A stretch of DNA of 64,000 bases, from positions 4,141,001 to 4,205,000 of the forward strand of contig NZ_CP083451.1 of NCBI RefSeq assembly GCF_020080045.1, read 5' to 3'. Numbering within the stretch: the stretch's first letter is position 1; every line of letters begins with the position of its first letter. A program made the position numbers and the translations under genes. Source of the stretch: Comamonas odontotermitis (GTDB lineage Bacteria; Pseudomonadota; Gammaproteobacteria; Burkholderiales; Burkholderiaceae_C). The notes under the pieces are model-generated. The model did no database searches. It saw only the letters and a list, made by a program, of their open reading frames with translations, and was not told the origin of the DNA. Shown here one piece after another: positions 1 through 8,960 of the stretch.

Positions 1-1384
1 CATCTGCAGACGTGGACGGCTCCACCAGCTGCACCGGGCATTCGAGCAGCGGCGCCCCCGCGACGGGTCCTGCCCCAAACAGCGCACCATCATCCTGCGC
101 GTTCAGCGGCGAGCGCAGGTAGGTGATGGCCGATGTCTGGCGCGGGTTGATGAGGCTGGCGAGCTGCGGGTGGGCCACCGCCAGGCTCAGCACGGCGCGG
201 CGCATCAAATCAAAGGCAAACGACGGCGGCGCCATGAACTCGGTGCTCTTGGTGCCGTAGCTCAGGTTCTCGTGCGTGGCGTAGACGCGCTCGTCGCTGT
301 AGCTGTCCAGCAGGCCTTCGCCTGCCCTGCCCTGGATGACATAGGCCAGCTTCCAGGCGAGGTTGTCGGCATCGTCGATGCCGGAATTGGCGCCGCGCAC
401 GCCGAAGATGGGCACCAGGTGCGCCGCATCACCCGCCAGCAGCACGCGTTGGTGGCGGTAGCGGTCAAGCGTAAGCGCATTGGCCTTGTAGATGCCGGTC
501 CAGATCGGGTTCCAGGGCGCGGTTTCGCCCATCATGGCCAGCAGGCTCTGCACGCGCGGCAGCACGTTCTCGGGCAGGATGGCGGCTTCCGGGTCTTCGC
601 CGTCCTGCAGCTGGTAATCGATGCGCCAGACGTTGCCCGGCTGCTTGTGCACCAGCACGGTGGAGCCGCGGTTGCAGTCCGGGTCGAAATAGGCCAAGCG
701 CTCGGTGGGCCGACTGCTTTCCATCTGGATGTCGACGATGACGTAGCGCCCTTCGTAGCTGTTGCCCTGGAGCTTGAGGCCCAGCGCATCGCGCACAAAG
801 CTGCGGCCACCATCGGCTGCCACCACCCAGTCGGCGTCCATGGCGTAGTCGCCTCTGGGCGTGCTCACCTGCAGGCGTGCGCCGTCATCGCGGCTGTCGA
901 TGCCGGCAAGCCGACTCTGCCAGCGGATCTCGATCAGATCGGAGCGCTTTTCGCAAGCATCCAGCAGGAACTGCTCGATGCTGTACTGCGCCAGGTTCAC
1001 CATGGGCGGCAGCTTCTGGTTGGCATCCTGCGGCATCCGGAAATGCAGCACCTCCTGATCACGGTAGTAGCTGCGACCGCCGGTCCACGGCAGGCCTTCG
1101 GCCAGAAAGCCGGGCAGCGCGCCCAGGCGCTCCACGATCTCCAGGCTGCGGCGCGAAATGCAGATGGCGCGGCTGCCGAAGCACACCGAATCATCGGCCT
1201 CCAGCACGACCACGGGCACCCCGTGGTTGGCCAGGCCCAGCGCCGTACAGTAGCCGACCGGGCCGCCGCCCACCACCACTATCGGGCGGCGTTGCGGATC
1301 GCGGCCATCGTGCAGCGGCGGCAGGCTCGCGCCGTAGGTGCGCGCGGCGAAAGGATAAGGAACAAATTCGTAAGCAGCAGACAT
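1..1384 (-). CDS. FAD-dependent aromatic monooxygenase (3' end beyond window)
   Basis: A class A flavoprotein monooxygenase of the PHBH/MhpA type, which uses FAD, NAD(P)H and O2 to hydroxylate a phenolic ring in the cytoplasm. Three family motifs are visible: the N-terminal dinucleotide fold GGGPVG at residues 39-44, a DG motif (VVAADGG) near residue 185, and the GD motif LLAGDAAH at about 315-322. The ATG at 1384 follows a leader reading away from a MarR gene. The reading frame is open to base 1, so the C-terminus is missing. It is divergent from the MarR regulator, and a 29 bp palindrome lies between them, so repression by that protein is likely. A fumarylacetoacetate hydrolase gene nearby suggests a homogentisate or gentisate-like ring-cleavage route, but the substrate is not identifiable. 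Confidence 0.85.
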   Translation of the reverse strand, partial: MSAAYEFVPYPFAARTYGASLPPLHDGRDPQRRPIVVVGGGPVGYCTALGLANHGVPVVVLEADDSVCFGSRAICISRRSLEIVERLGALPGFLAEGLPWTGGRSYYRDQEVLHFRMPQDANQKLPPMVNLAQYSIEQFLLDACEKRSDLIEIRWQSRLAGIDSRDDGARLQVSTPRGDYAMDADWVVAADGGRSFVRDALGLKLQGNSYEGRYVIVDIQMESSRPTERLAYFDPDCNRGSTVLVHKQPGNVWRIDYQLQDGEDPEAAILPENVLPRVQSLLAMMGETAPWNPIWTGIYKANALTLDRYRHQRVLLAGDAAHLVPIFGVRGANSGIDDADNLAWKLAYVIQGRAGEGLLDSYSDERVYATHENLSYGTKSTEFMAPPSFAFDLMRRAVLSLAVAHPQLASLINPRQTSAITYLRSPLNAQDDGALFGAGPVAGAPLLECPVQLVEPSTSAD

Positions 1385-1481
1385 CACAACCTCGTGCAAA
1401 AGCTGGTGCTGCTGAAAAAAGGTCCGCACTGCGGCCACGCTGCACCAGGTCCATAAGACGGTGCGTGCAGCGCTGGGGATG

Positions 1482-1510
1482 GATAATTTGTTGCACGCGC
1501 AACAATTATC
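1482..1510. promoter_or_regulatory. palindromic operator, probably for the MarR regulator
   Basis: Near-perfect inverted repeat: GATAATTTGTTGC, spacer ACGC, then GCAACAATTATC, with one unpaired T. It lies about 100 bp upstream of the monooxygenase start and about 205 bp upstream of the MarR start. Size and symmetry fit a MarR dimer site. In Comamonas, MobR (MarR family) represses a divergent hydroxybenzoate hydroxylase gene, so this layout has a precedent. Binding here is inferred. Confidence 0.6.
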
Positions 1511-1539
1511 AAAGATGACGCAAATCCATCGCCATGGGT

Positions 1540-1558
1540 TTTCCCTAGGCTAGGGAAA
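1540..1558. promoter_or_regulatory. second perfect palindrome in the divergent promoter region
   Basis: TTTCCCTAG, one base, CTAGGGAAA: a 9 bp perfect inverted repeat between the MarR-type operator and the MarR gene. It could be a second operator. The rest of the 332 bp interval 1385-1716 shows no convincing gene. Confidence 0.35.
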
Positions 1559-1716
1559 GCACTAGATGCGGGCGCAACATTGACCCTTCCGAAAAGCGGG
1601 CGGGCGTGACATAGTCGCGATACTTGTTTTTCTCCCCGGCTTTTATTGCCACCGGAACGGGTAACTGCCGCCCCGCGTGCGCAAGCTGGGGATACTTTTT
1701 GACCAAAGGAATTGTG

Positions 1717-2163
1717 GTGAACACGCCGCTGGATCGTACCTACACCCATCGCCTGCACGCGCTGGCCAAGATCACCGACCGCGCCACGCAACAGGCGTAC
1801 GAGGAAGATGTCGGCATTCCCATCAGCGAAGGCCGATGTCTGGCGGCCATTGGTGCGTTCCATCCGCTGTCGGTCAACGACCTGGCGATGCGTGCCAATC
1901 TGAACAAGGCGCAGGCCAGCCGCTCCACACAGGCCCTGGTGGACCAGGGCATGGTGCTCAAGCAGGCCAGCGAGGTGGATGGCCGGGGTGTGGTGCTGAC
2001 GCTGACGCCCAAGGGCCAGGAGCAGTGGGTCAAGGTGATGGAGGTGGTGGCGCGCCGTAACCAGGAGATTCTGGCCGGGCTCACAACCGACGAGCAGGCA
2101 CAGCTCGATGTGCTGCTCGACCGCCTGCTGCAACACGCCCGCAAGACCAGCCTGCCCGAATAA
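1717..2163 (+). CDS. MarR family transcriptional regulator
   Basis: A 148-residue winged-helix regulator of the MarR family, cytoplasmic and expected to act as a ligand-responsive repressor dimer. Residues 40-105 hold the winged helix: LSVNDLAMRANLNKAQASR as the recognition-helix region, then a wing with EVDGRGVVLTLT. I chose the GTG at 1717 because AAAGGA lies six bases upstream; an in-frame ATG at 1624 has no ribosome site and adds a non-conserved tail. It is divergent from the FAD monooxygenase, its likely target. Confidence 0.88.
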   Translation: MNTPLDRTYTHRLHALAKITDRATQQAYEEDVGIPISEGRCLAAIGAFHPLSVNDLAMRANLNKAQASRSTQALVDQGMVLKQASEVDGRGVVLTLTPKGQEQWVKVMEVVARRNQEILAGLTTDEQAQLDVLLDRLLQHARKTSLPE

Positions 2164-2256
2164 GGGATGTGCCGGGCCGCCAGCCATGGGCGGCATGGGT
2201 GCACCCGCTTCCACGCGCCGAAGAAGATTTGGGCCCCTCTGGCCACAAGCGCTCAT

Positions 2257-2293
2257 CTGGCAAGCGCCAGAAGCTATAATTTCAATAGCAAAC
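2257..2293. repeat. dispersed Comamonadaceae-type palindromic element (copy a)
   Basis: Contains CTGGCAAGCGCCAGAAGC followed by TATAATTTCAATAGCAAA, in the convergent gap between the MarR gene and the FAH gene. It shares the GCGCCAG/AGCTAT building blocks with intergenic elements near 20200, 22450, 27517, 30264 and 39331. No terminator-type T-run is present. Confidence 0.5.
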
Positions 2294-2372
2294 TTCAAGC
2301 CAATCGCTGCATGCTCCGGGCCTTGCGTGCAACTGGCACGCAAACGTCCATGGGCCGCATGCAGCGCAGGCA

Positions 2373-3455
2373 TCAGGCGGCCTCTCCGGTATCTTCGGAG
2401 GACTGCACCGCCGCTGCTTCGGCCTCGCGCTGGGCATCTTCGCGGGCTTCGTGCAGTGCAGCCACGGTCTGGTCAATGGCGCCAAACACGCTGTGGCCGT
2501 CCTTGCCCTTCATGTCGATGCGTACGCTGTCGCCAAACTGCATGAACTCGGTGGTCGATTTCCCGTTCTGGATCATTTCCATGCTGCGCTTTTCGGCAAT
2601 GCAGCCATAGCCCTTGGGCCAGTCCATGCGGCCATGCTTTTCCACGCCCGGGTTGCTGATGGTGCCACTGCCCACCACCGTGCCCGCCCGCAGATTGCGC
2701 GTCTTGGCAACATGGGCCATCAGCTGGCCAAAGTGGAAGCTCATGTCCGGCCCCGCCTCGCACATGCCAACCTTGCGGCCATTCCAGCTGGTCTGCAAAG
2801 TCAGGTGAACCCGGCCGCCGCGCCATGCATCGCCCAGTTCGTCGGGGGTGACCGCCACCGGGCTGAACGCGGTAGCGGGCTTGCTCTGCACAAAGCCAAA
2901 GCCCTTGGAGAGTTCCGCAGGAATGAGGTTGCGCAGGCTCACATCGTTGGCCAGCATCAACAGGCGCACCTCATCGAGTGCATCCTCGGGGCTGGTGCCC
3001 ATGGCCACATCACCGGTGATGACGGCGATCTCTGCCTCGAAATCGATGCCCATGGCTTCGCTGGCCACCACGATATCGTCGCAGGGGCCGAGAAAATCGT
3101 CGCTGCCGCCCTGGTAGATCAGCGGATCGGTCTTGAACGAGGCGGGCACCTCCGCGCCACGCGCCTGGCGTACCAGTTCCACATGGTTGAGGTAGGCCGA
3201 GCCATCGAGCCACTGGTAGGCGCGGGGCAGCGGCGCCATGCACTGCGCAGGGTTGAAATCGAATGGATGGCGCCCGCGGTCGGCATTGAGCGCGTCATAC
3301 AGATCCTGCAGCTGCGGCGCGTAGAAGGCCCAGTCGTCCAGCACCTGCTGCAGGCGGTGGGCAATGCCGGTGGCGTAATGGGCGGTGCGCAGGTCGCGCG
3401 ACACCACGACCAATTGGCCATCGCGCGATCCATCTTTGTAGGTTGCAAGCTTCAT
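2373..3455 (-). CDS. fumarylacetoacetate hydrolase family protein
   Basis: A 360-residue FAH-superfamily enzyme. Such enzymes hydrolyse a C-C bond in fumarylacetoacetate, fumarylpyruvate or related diketo acids using a divalent metal. Visible landmarks: the FAH N-terminal domain (residues 1-75), the acidic metal-binding set around GIDFEAE (D138, E140, E142) and LANDVSLRN (D171), and GSGTISNPG in the C-terminal half. The C-terminus has an Ala/Glu-rich extension beyond the usual ~330 residues. It is divergent from an IclR gene over a 132 bp gap and convergent with the MarR gene. The last step of tyrosine or homogentisate catabolism is the most likely role; exact substrate is inferred. Confidence 0.88.
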   Translation of the reverse strand: MKLATYKDGSRDGQLVVVSRDLRTAHYATGIAHRLQQVLDDWAFYAPQLQDLYDALNADRGRHPFDFNPAQCMAPLPRAYQWLDGSAYLNHVELVRQARGAEVPASFKTDPLIYQGGSDDFLGPCDDIVVASEAMGIDFEAEIAVITGDVAMGTSPEDALDEVRLLMLANDVSLRNLIPAELSKGFGFVQSKPATAFSPVAVTPDELGDAWRGGRVHLTLQTSWNGRKVGMCEAGPDMSFHFGQLMAHVAKTRNLRAGTVVGSGTISNPGVEKHGRMDWPKGYGCIAEKRSMEMIQNGKSTTEFMQFGDSVRIDMKGKDGHSVFGAIDQTVAALHEAREDAQREAEAAAVQSSEDTGEAA

Positions 3456-3587
3456 GCTGGGTTTCCGCAGTCAAACATGCCTCTATCGTGCCAGACCTTG
3501 TCAGCCTGACCACAGAGCCTGTGCCACACCATTGAATTACGATTAGTGAAATTGATTCCTTTATTTAGAATACCGTAAACTGCCGCA

Positions 3588-4409
3588 ATGGACAACCCTC
3601 TGGACAAAGACCGCGCTGGTATCCAATCAGTGGAGGTCGGCTTTGCGCTGCTGCAGGCGCTCATCGATGCGCCCGGCCCGTTGGCTCTCAAGGACCTGGC
3701 TGCCGCAGCCGGCATGCCCGCTGCCAAGGCGCACCGCTACCTTGTCAGCTACCAGCGCAGCGGTCTGGTCCGGCAGGATGCGGCCACCAGCCGCTACGAC
3801 CTGGGCCCGATGGCCTTGCAGCTGGGCCTGGCTGCGCTGCGCCGCACCGACGCGGTGCGCCTGGCGCGCGAGCGCATGCCCGACTGGATCGACGCACTGG
3901 GCCATACCGTGGCCCTGGCCGTGTGGGGCAACCATGGCGCGACCGTGGTGCATTGGGAAGAGCCCCCGCATGGCACCACCGGCCACCTGCGCCTGGGTGA
4001 TGTGATGCCGCTGCTCTCATCTGCAACAGGGCGCTGCTTTGGAGCCTGGCTGCCCGCCGGGCGCATTGCGCAGCAGTTGCAGCTGGAGCTGGAACAGGCC
4101 CGCAACGCCCGACGCCAGGACCTGCCGCATACCGCAGACGCAGCCGCCCAGCTGTTTGCCGATGTACGCGCCCACGGTGTTGCACGCGTGGTCGACACCC
4201 TGCTGCCCAGTGTGGTTGCACTGTGCGCCCCGGTGTTTGATGCGCGCGGCCAGTTGGTGCTCGCCGTCACCACCCTGGGCACCGTTGCCACCTTCGACCC
4301 CAGCTTTGGCGGCGCGATGGACCAGCGCCTGCAGGCGATCGCGCAGCAGCTGTCGCACGACCTGGGCCACCGCGTGGCTGGCGACGCCACAGGCTTTACC
4401 CCCGGTTGA
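3588..4409 (+). CDS. IclR family transcriptional regulator
   Basis: A 273-residue IclR-type regulator: an N-terminal winged helix (about residues 12-75, with LKDLAAAAGMPAAKAHRYL) followed by an effector-binding GAF-like domain (about 85-265). Divergently transcribed from the FAH gene, which is its most likely target. The shared AT-richer gap at about 3530-3580 presumably carries both promoters, but I see no clear inverted repeat there. The next gene in the same direction (DUF3108) begins 48 bp downstream and is probably unrelated in function. Confidence 0.9.
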   Translation: MDNPLDKDRAGIQSVEVGFALLQALIDAPGPLALKDLAAAAGMPAAKAHRYLVSYQRSGLVRQDAATSRYDLGPMALQLGLAALRRTDAVRLARERMPDWIDALGHTVALAVWGNHGATVVHWEEPPHGTTGHLRLGDVMPLLSSATGRCFGAWLPAGRIAQQLQLELEQARNARRQDLPHTADAAAQLFADVRAHGVARVVDTLLPSVVALCAPVFDARGQLVLAVTTLGTVATFDPSFGGAMDQRLQAIAQQLSHDLGHRVAGDATGFTPG

Positions 4410-4457
4410 CCGCACGGCCCATCGCCAGCGCTACACTGGCAGTCTTCCCGATCCGCC

Positions 4458-5690
4458 ATGCGCCAACGCCCGTTGATTCTGCTGACTGCCGCCGTTCTGG
4501 CCGCCCATGTGGCGCTGCTGGCAGGCCCGGGCATGCAGGAAATATGGCGCACCGCGCGCATCACCGGCAGCAGCCCGCAAGAGCTGCGGTTTGAAACCCG
4601 CCAGATCGCGCCAGAGCCCCCGGCCCCGCCAGCGCCCGAGACACCGCGCACCACTGCTGCGCCCGCCGCCCCCAAGCCCGCCAAACCCAAGCCCCCGCCA
4701 CCGAAGGCGCTGCCTCAGAAGGCACCGCCGGAGCAGGCGCCCGACAGTCTTGCCGTCCTCGGCCCCACCCCACAGGCCCCCAAGCCCCGAACCACGGCAC
4801 TGGATGGCCTGCTGTCCGGCGACGGGCCCGGCGATTCTGCCGCCGGCGCGCAGGGCGATACCGCCACCACCGCATCCGATGCACAAAGCTCATCTGACGC
4901 GGGCCAGCCTGCGGCTTCGGCAGGTGGAGAAAGCAGCAGCACTGGCGATGGAGAAGCTCCCGCCAGTGCCAAAAGCAGCGATGAGCCGCCAGCCCCCGTC
5001 GGCATAGGCAGCCCCGGCTACAGCGGCCCGATGCCGCCGGTGCGTGTACCGCCCTCGGCCCATCTGGAATTCGAGGCCAAGGGCTCGGCCAAGGGCTTTC
5101 AGTATTCGGCCAAGGCGCAGCTCAGCTTCAAGACCGATGGCCTCACCTACCAGGCCAGGCAAGAGGTATCGGCCTTTCTGGTGGGCAGCCGCTCGCAGAC
5201 CAGCACAGGCCGCATCACGCCGCATGGCCTCTCGCCGCAGCGCTTTGGCGACAAGGCCCGCAGCGAACGGGCTGCACACGTCGATGTGGACAAAGGCCAG
5301 ATCACCTACAGCGGCAACGACGAGCCCCAGGCCGCCAGCGCCGGCGTGCAGGACCGGCTCTCCATCTTTCTGCAACTGTCCAGCATGATCGCGGCGGGCC
5401 CCGAGCGCTACCCGCCGGGCACCCTCATCCACATCAATGTGACCAGCGCACGCACCACCGACGTCTGGACCTTCGCCGTCGACGGCCCCGAAACGCTGGA
5501 GCTGCCCGCCGGCAGCCGCCAGACCATCCGCCTCACCCGCCAACCGCGCAAGCGCTACGACCAGGTGGCCCACCTGTGGATCGACCCGGCCATGCAGTAC
5601 CTGCCCGTGCGCATCCGCATCTCGCAGGCCAATGGCGACTTTGCCGATCTGCAGCTGCAGTCGGCCACGGTTGAGAAGGCATCGCCTTAG
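4458..5690 (+). CDS. DUF3108 domain-containing protein
   Basis: A 410-residue envelope protein. It begins with a membrane segment (about residues 5-23) that may be an uncleaved anchor, continues with a long Pro/Ala-rich linker (about 45-200), and ends in a DUF3108 domain (about 205-405) with the typical FEAKGSAKGFQYSAKAQLSF entry strand. DUF3108 proteins are predicted periplasmic beta-rich proteins of unknown function in proteobacteria. The proline-rich linker resembles TonB-type periplasm-spanning stretches, but no TonB C-terminal domain is present. Confidence 0.8.
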   Translation: MRQRPLILLTAAVLAAHVALLAGPGMQEIWRTARITGSSPQELRFETRQIAPEPPAPPAPETPRTTAAPAAPKPAKPKPPPPKALPQKAPPEQAPDSLAVLGPTPQAPKPRTTALDGLLSGDGPGDSAAGAQGDTATTASDAQSSSDAGQPAASAGGESSSTGDGEAPASAKSSDEPPAPVGIGSPGYSGPMPPVRVPPSAHLEFEAKGSAKGFQYSAKAQLSFKTDGLTYQARQEVSAFLVGSRSQTSTGRITPHGLSPQRFGDKARSERAAHVDVDKGQITYSGNDEPQAASAGVQDRLSIFLQLSSMIAAGPERYPPGTLIHINVTSARTTDVWTFAVDGPETLELPAGSRQTIRLTRQPRKRYDQVAHLWIDPAMQYLPVRIRISQANGDFADLQLQSATVEKASP

Positions 5691-5895
5691 CACGTGTTGA
5701 TACGAGAGGAAAAGGCGCTCGGGGACGTAAAGCTGCGGAAAAGTCCCGCATGTTTGTCCCCCGTTTGCTACGTTTCTTGCCCAAAACCGCCGTTGTTTGC
5801 ATTGACTGCCATCAAAACCTGCTACAACGGTGCTGTGGACGCAGGCTTGCAAACCGGCGGTCTGCCACCACCTACGGTTCACAAGGAGGAACATC

Positions 5896-6201
5896 ATGCA
5901 AATGATTTACGACTCGGACTCTTTCGTGGTGTTGCACCTGACACCAGAATTGCCCCTGTCCACCGACGGAGCAACCGTAAGCACACCCTCCGTTACCGAG
6001 CCCCTTCGCCATTTGCAGCGCCAAGGCTTTGAAATCGTGGACAAGCGCAGCGGCAAGGAACTGTACCTGGACGGTGCCTGGGCCGAAATGTTTCACCAGC
6101 AGATCCAGGCCTGGCAGGCCAATGCCCCCACCGAAGAAGAAGTGGAAGCCACGCTTGACCGTTACACCGGCCTGGCCCAGCAACCCGTGATCGTGCATTA
6201 A
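5896..6201 (+). CDS. DUF3567 family protein
   Basis: A 101-residue cytoplasmic protein of the DUF3567 type, a small family I know from beta-proteobacteria with no assigned function. The start ATG at 5896 has a full AAGGAGGA ribosome site five bases upstream. The sequence is acidic, without signal or membrane segment, with a central VDKRSGKELYLDGAWAEMF block. A strong intrinsic terminator follows 35 bases after the stop, so it is probably monocistronic. The promoter should lie in 5691-5895, which contains nothing else I recognise. Confidence 0.8.
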   Translation: MQMIYDSDSFVVLHLTPELPLSTDGATVSTPSVTEPLRHLQRQGFEIVDKRSGKELYLDGAWAEMFHQQIQAWQANAPTEEEVEATLDRYTGLAQQPVIVH

Positions 6202-6236
6202 GCCACGCAGAGCCACTCAGGCGTCAAAAATACCGA

Positions 6237-6270
6237 AAGCTGCTTGCGTTTGCGCGCAAGCAGCTTTTTT
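6237..6270 (+). terminator. intrinsic terminator after the DUF3567 gene
   Basis: AAGCTGCTTGCG pairs with CGCAAGCAGCTT across a 6-base loop, followed by TTTT. It also lies at the end of the convergent AraC gene. Confidence 0.9.
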
Positions 6271-6275
6271 GCATC

Positions 6276-7049
6276 TCAGCGGTAAAAGCCGGTCGGCGTC
6301 TGGCCGAACTGGCGCTTGAACATGGTGGCAAATGCCCCGGGGCTGTCATATCCCAGAGCCAGCGCCACATCGATCACCTTTTCGCCATGCGCCAACAGCT
6401 CCAGCGCCTTGAGCAGGCGCGCCTGCTGCCGCCAGCGGGCAAAGCCCATGCCGGTATCGCGCGCAAACAGGCGCTGCAGGGTTTTGGGGTCCACACCCAG
6501 GTGCTCTGCCCAGTCGGACAAGGTGGCATTGTCGTCTGGCCGCTGCTGGATGTGGTTGCAGATGCGCTGCAGGCGCGGATCGGCAGGCCGGGGCAGGTGC
6601 ATGGGCAGCACCGGCAAGGCATGCAGTTCGTCCAGCAAAAAGCGCATCAGACGGCCGTCGCGCGAATCCTCCTGGTAGGGCAGATCCACCTCCATGGCGG
6701 CGCGGATCAGCTCACGCAGCAGCGGTGAGATGCCGACAACCTGGGCCTGCGTTGCCAGCCCGGGAGCGGCATGGGGGCGCACGAACAGGCTGCGCATCTG
6801 CACATCGCCAATATGGCGCACCTGGTGCACGGTGCCCGCGGGCATCCAGATGCCGCGCGTGGGCGGCACGATCCATTGGCCTGCATCGGCCACTACCACC
6901 ATCACGCCATGCAGGGCGTGGATGAGCTGGTGGTGAAACGCGTGCCGGTGCTGGCCGGTGGTGCTGCCCGCAGGGTAGTCGGTGGCGTGGCATGCCACCG
7001 GCACCGGGCTGCGCTCCATGTCCTCCAGGGTTGGAAAGTGGTGAGGCAT
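6276..7049 (-). CDS. AraC family transcriptional regulator
   Basis: A 257-residue regulator with an N-terminal cupin-like AraC ligand-binding domain (about residues 15-130, with HRHAFHHQLIHALHG) and a C-terminal double HTH domain (about 155-257, with LSDWAEHLGVDPKTLQRLF and IDVALALGYDSPGAFATMFK). The ATG at 7049 was chosen because AAAAAGGA lies six bases upstream; a longer in-frame start at 7103 lacks this. It is divergent from an Fsr-like exporter gene about 100 bp away, the classic position for a local regulator of an efflux pump. Confidence 0.9.
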   Translation of the reverse strand: MPHHFPTLEDMERSPVPVACHATDYPAGSTTGQHRHAFHHQLIHALHGVMVVVADAGQWIVPPTRGIWMPAGTVHQVRHIGDVQMRSLFVRPHAAPGLATQAQVVGISPLLRELIRAAMEVDLPYQEDSRDGRLMRFLLDELHALPVLPMHLPRPADPRLQRICNHIQQRPDDNATLSDWAEHLGVDPKTLQRLFARDTGMGFARWRQQARLLKALELLAHGEKVIDVALALGYDSPGAFATMFKRQFGQTPTGFYR

Positions 7050-7150
7050 GCAATGTCCTTTTTGCAAAGACTCTAACCCAAAATGCGCAAGACAGGCACG
7101 CACGCCATACGTAGCATGGCCAGCATTCAGACTATTTGCGCCACGCCACC

Positions 7151-8365
7151 ATGAACCCCTCGCTTGCTTCGTCCCCTCCCGTCAGCGCCCCGCAGGCCGC
7201 CGCGCCGCGTGCGGCCTTCGGCATACTGGGCGCCATCAGCTTCTCCCACATGATCAACGACATGATGCAGTCGCTGATCCTGGCCATGTACCCGGTGCTG
7301 CAAGGCAATTTCCAGCTGAGCTTCGGGCAGATCGGCCTGATCACCCTGGTCTACCAGCTGACCGCCTCGCTCTTTCAGCCACTGGTGGGCCTGTACACCG
7401 ACAGGCGCAGCACGCCGTACTCGCTGCCCATAGGCATGTGCTTTACCCTGTGCGGCCTGCTGCTGCTCGCGTTTGCGCCCAGCTTCACCACCGTGCTGGC
7501 AGCAGCCGCGCTGATCGGCACCGGCTCGTCGATCTTCCACCCCGAATCCTCGCGGGTGGCACGCATGGCCTCGGGCGGCCAGCATGGCATGGCGCAATCG
7601 CTGTTCCAGGTGGGCGGCAATACCGGCAGCGCGCTGGGCCCGCTGCTGGCAGCTGCCGTGATTGTGCCGTTTGGCCAGCACAGCGCCGCCTGGTTCGGTC
7701 TTGCGGCCGTGGTGGGCATCGTGCTGCTCTCGCATGTGAGCCGCTGGTATGCGCAGCAGCACCGCACGACCAAGGCGGCGCCCGCGCGGGTCAGCAACGG
7801 GCTCTCGCGCCGGCAGGTGCTGGGCGCGGTGGCCGTGCTGCTGGTGCTGATCTTTTCCAAGTACTTCTATGTCGCAGGGCTGTCGAGCTACTACACCTTC
7901 TACCTGATGCAGCGCTTTGACGTGGGTGTGCAGAACGCACAACTGCTGCTGTTCGTGTTTCTGTTCGCGTCGGCGGTCGGCACCCTGGCCGGCGGCCCGA
8001 TGGGCGACCGCATTGGCCGCAAGCCGGTGATCTGGGCATCGATCCTCGGCGTCGCGCCATTTGCGCTGATCCTGCCGCACGCCAACCTGTTCTGGACCGT
8101 GATGCTCACCATCATCATCGGCCTGGTGCTCTCGTCCGCGTTCTCGGCCATCCTGGTATATGCACAGGAATTGATCCCCGGCAAGATCGGCATGGTGTCC
8201 GGCCTGTTCTTCGGCTTTGCCTTCGGCATGGGAGGCCTGGGCGCAGCCGTGCTGGGCGTGCTGGCCGACCGCACCAGCATCGCCTATGTGTACCAGGTCA
8301 TCGCCTACCTGCCGCTTCTGGGCATGGTGGCGGTGCTGCTGCCCAAGGTGAGTCGCAAGTCATAG
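7151..8365 (+). CDS. MFS exporter, fosmidomycin-resistance (Fsr) type
   Basis: A 404-residue major facilitator with 12 predicted membrane spans. The Fsr-type first helix region (SFSHMINDMMQSLILAMYP) and the loop GLYTDRRSTPYSLPIGM are visible, and the second half carries GGPMGDRIGRKPVIW, the inner MFS signature. Fsr-family pumps export fosmidomycin and other small molecules; the natural substrate here is unknown. The start is uncertain: ATG at 7151 fits homologue length, while 7136 is also in frame; neither has a strong ribosome site. Probable target of the divergent AraC regulator. Confidence 0.85.
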   Translation: MNPSLASSPPVSAPQAAAPRAAFGILGAISFSHMINDMMQSLILAMYPVLQGNFQLSFGQIGLITLVYQLTASLFQPLVGLYTDRRSTPYSLPIGMCFTLCGLLLLAFAPSFTTVLAAAALIGTGSSIFHPESSRVARMASGGQHGMAQSLFQVGGNTGSALGPLLAAAVIVPFGQHSAAWFGLAAVVGIVLLSHVSRWYAQQHRTTKAAPARVSNGLSRRQVLGAVAVLLVLIFSKYFYVAGLSSYYTFYLMQRFDVGVQNAQLLLFVFLFASAVGTLAGGPMGDRIGRKPVIWASILGVAPFALILPHANLFWTVMLTIIIGLVLSSAFSAILVYAQELIPGKIGMVSGLFFGFAFGMGGLGAAVLGVLADRTSIAYVYQVIAYLPLLGMVAVLLPKVSRKS

Positions 8366-8458
8366 TAAGAAAATGGCTGCGATCATCCACGACAAGGGTG
8401 TCCGCAACTGTCTTCAAAATATTCACTCCTTACAGCTTATGTGTTGCCATGTCGCTGG

Positions 8459-8902
8459 TTAAGAAACACATGTGAACTGCACTTGTACGACTGCTGGTGC
8501 ATCACGCTTCGCATAGCTTGGTGATGTGGACTGTATTGCTTCGTACACCTGCGCAGGGTCAAACCCCATGCGCTCGATCAACACACGCACAGCTCGCGTA
8601 CGTTGTGTCTTGATAGAAACGGTATTTGGGCTGATCAATCCGCCCCCCTCCACAATGAAGATCGGTTCATCTTTTGTCTTGCATTTCGCTTTCAGTTGCC
8701 GCAACTGTTGCTCCAGACTACGTTGCAAGGCATCACTCACATCATGAACACCTTGGGCAAAAGATAGATCGATCTGTATCTCAGGAGCTTTGAATGATGT
8801 TGCATGGACTTGTGGAACAACGCATAGTGCGACAGTAGCAGTCCATGTAAACCAACGTCTTAACAGGGCTTGAAAAGCTGTACGTTTCAGGTTGAAGTGC
8901 AT
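8459..8902 (-). CDS. small secreted protein, weak OmpA-like C-terminus
   Basis: A 147-residue protein with an N-terminal hydrophobic segment ending in ATS/VHA, consistent with a Sec signal peptide. The mature part has an Asp/Leu-rich coiled region, then residues that faintly resemble the OmpA peptidoglycan-binding tail (TQRTRAVRVLIERMGFDPAQ). I cannot assign a function. Start options are 8902 and 8914; a longer frame to 9031 would overlap the upstream gene. GC content is visibly lower than in neighbours. Confidence 0.55.
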   Translation of the reverse strand: MHFNLKRTAFQALLRRWFTWTATVALCVVPQVHATSFKAPEIQIDLSFAQGVHDVSDALQRSLEQQLRQLKAKCKTKDEPIFIVEGGGLISPNTVSIKTQRTRAVRVLIERMGFDPAQVYEAIQSTSPSYAKRDAPAVVQVQFTCVS

Positions 8903-8960
8903 GGTCTCTCTCATTACCTTTTCAAAATCCTGATGTGCCCCCGTGCAGAGTAGACCTAAG

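Noticed and set aside
170..1456. 428-codon plus-strand frame over the FAD monooxygenase
   Set aside because: The opposite strand has the GxGxxG, DG and GD motifs, so this frame is a shadow.
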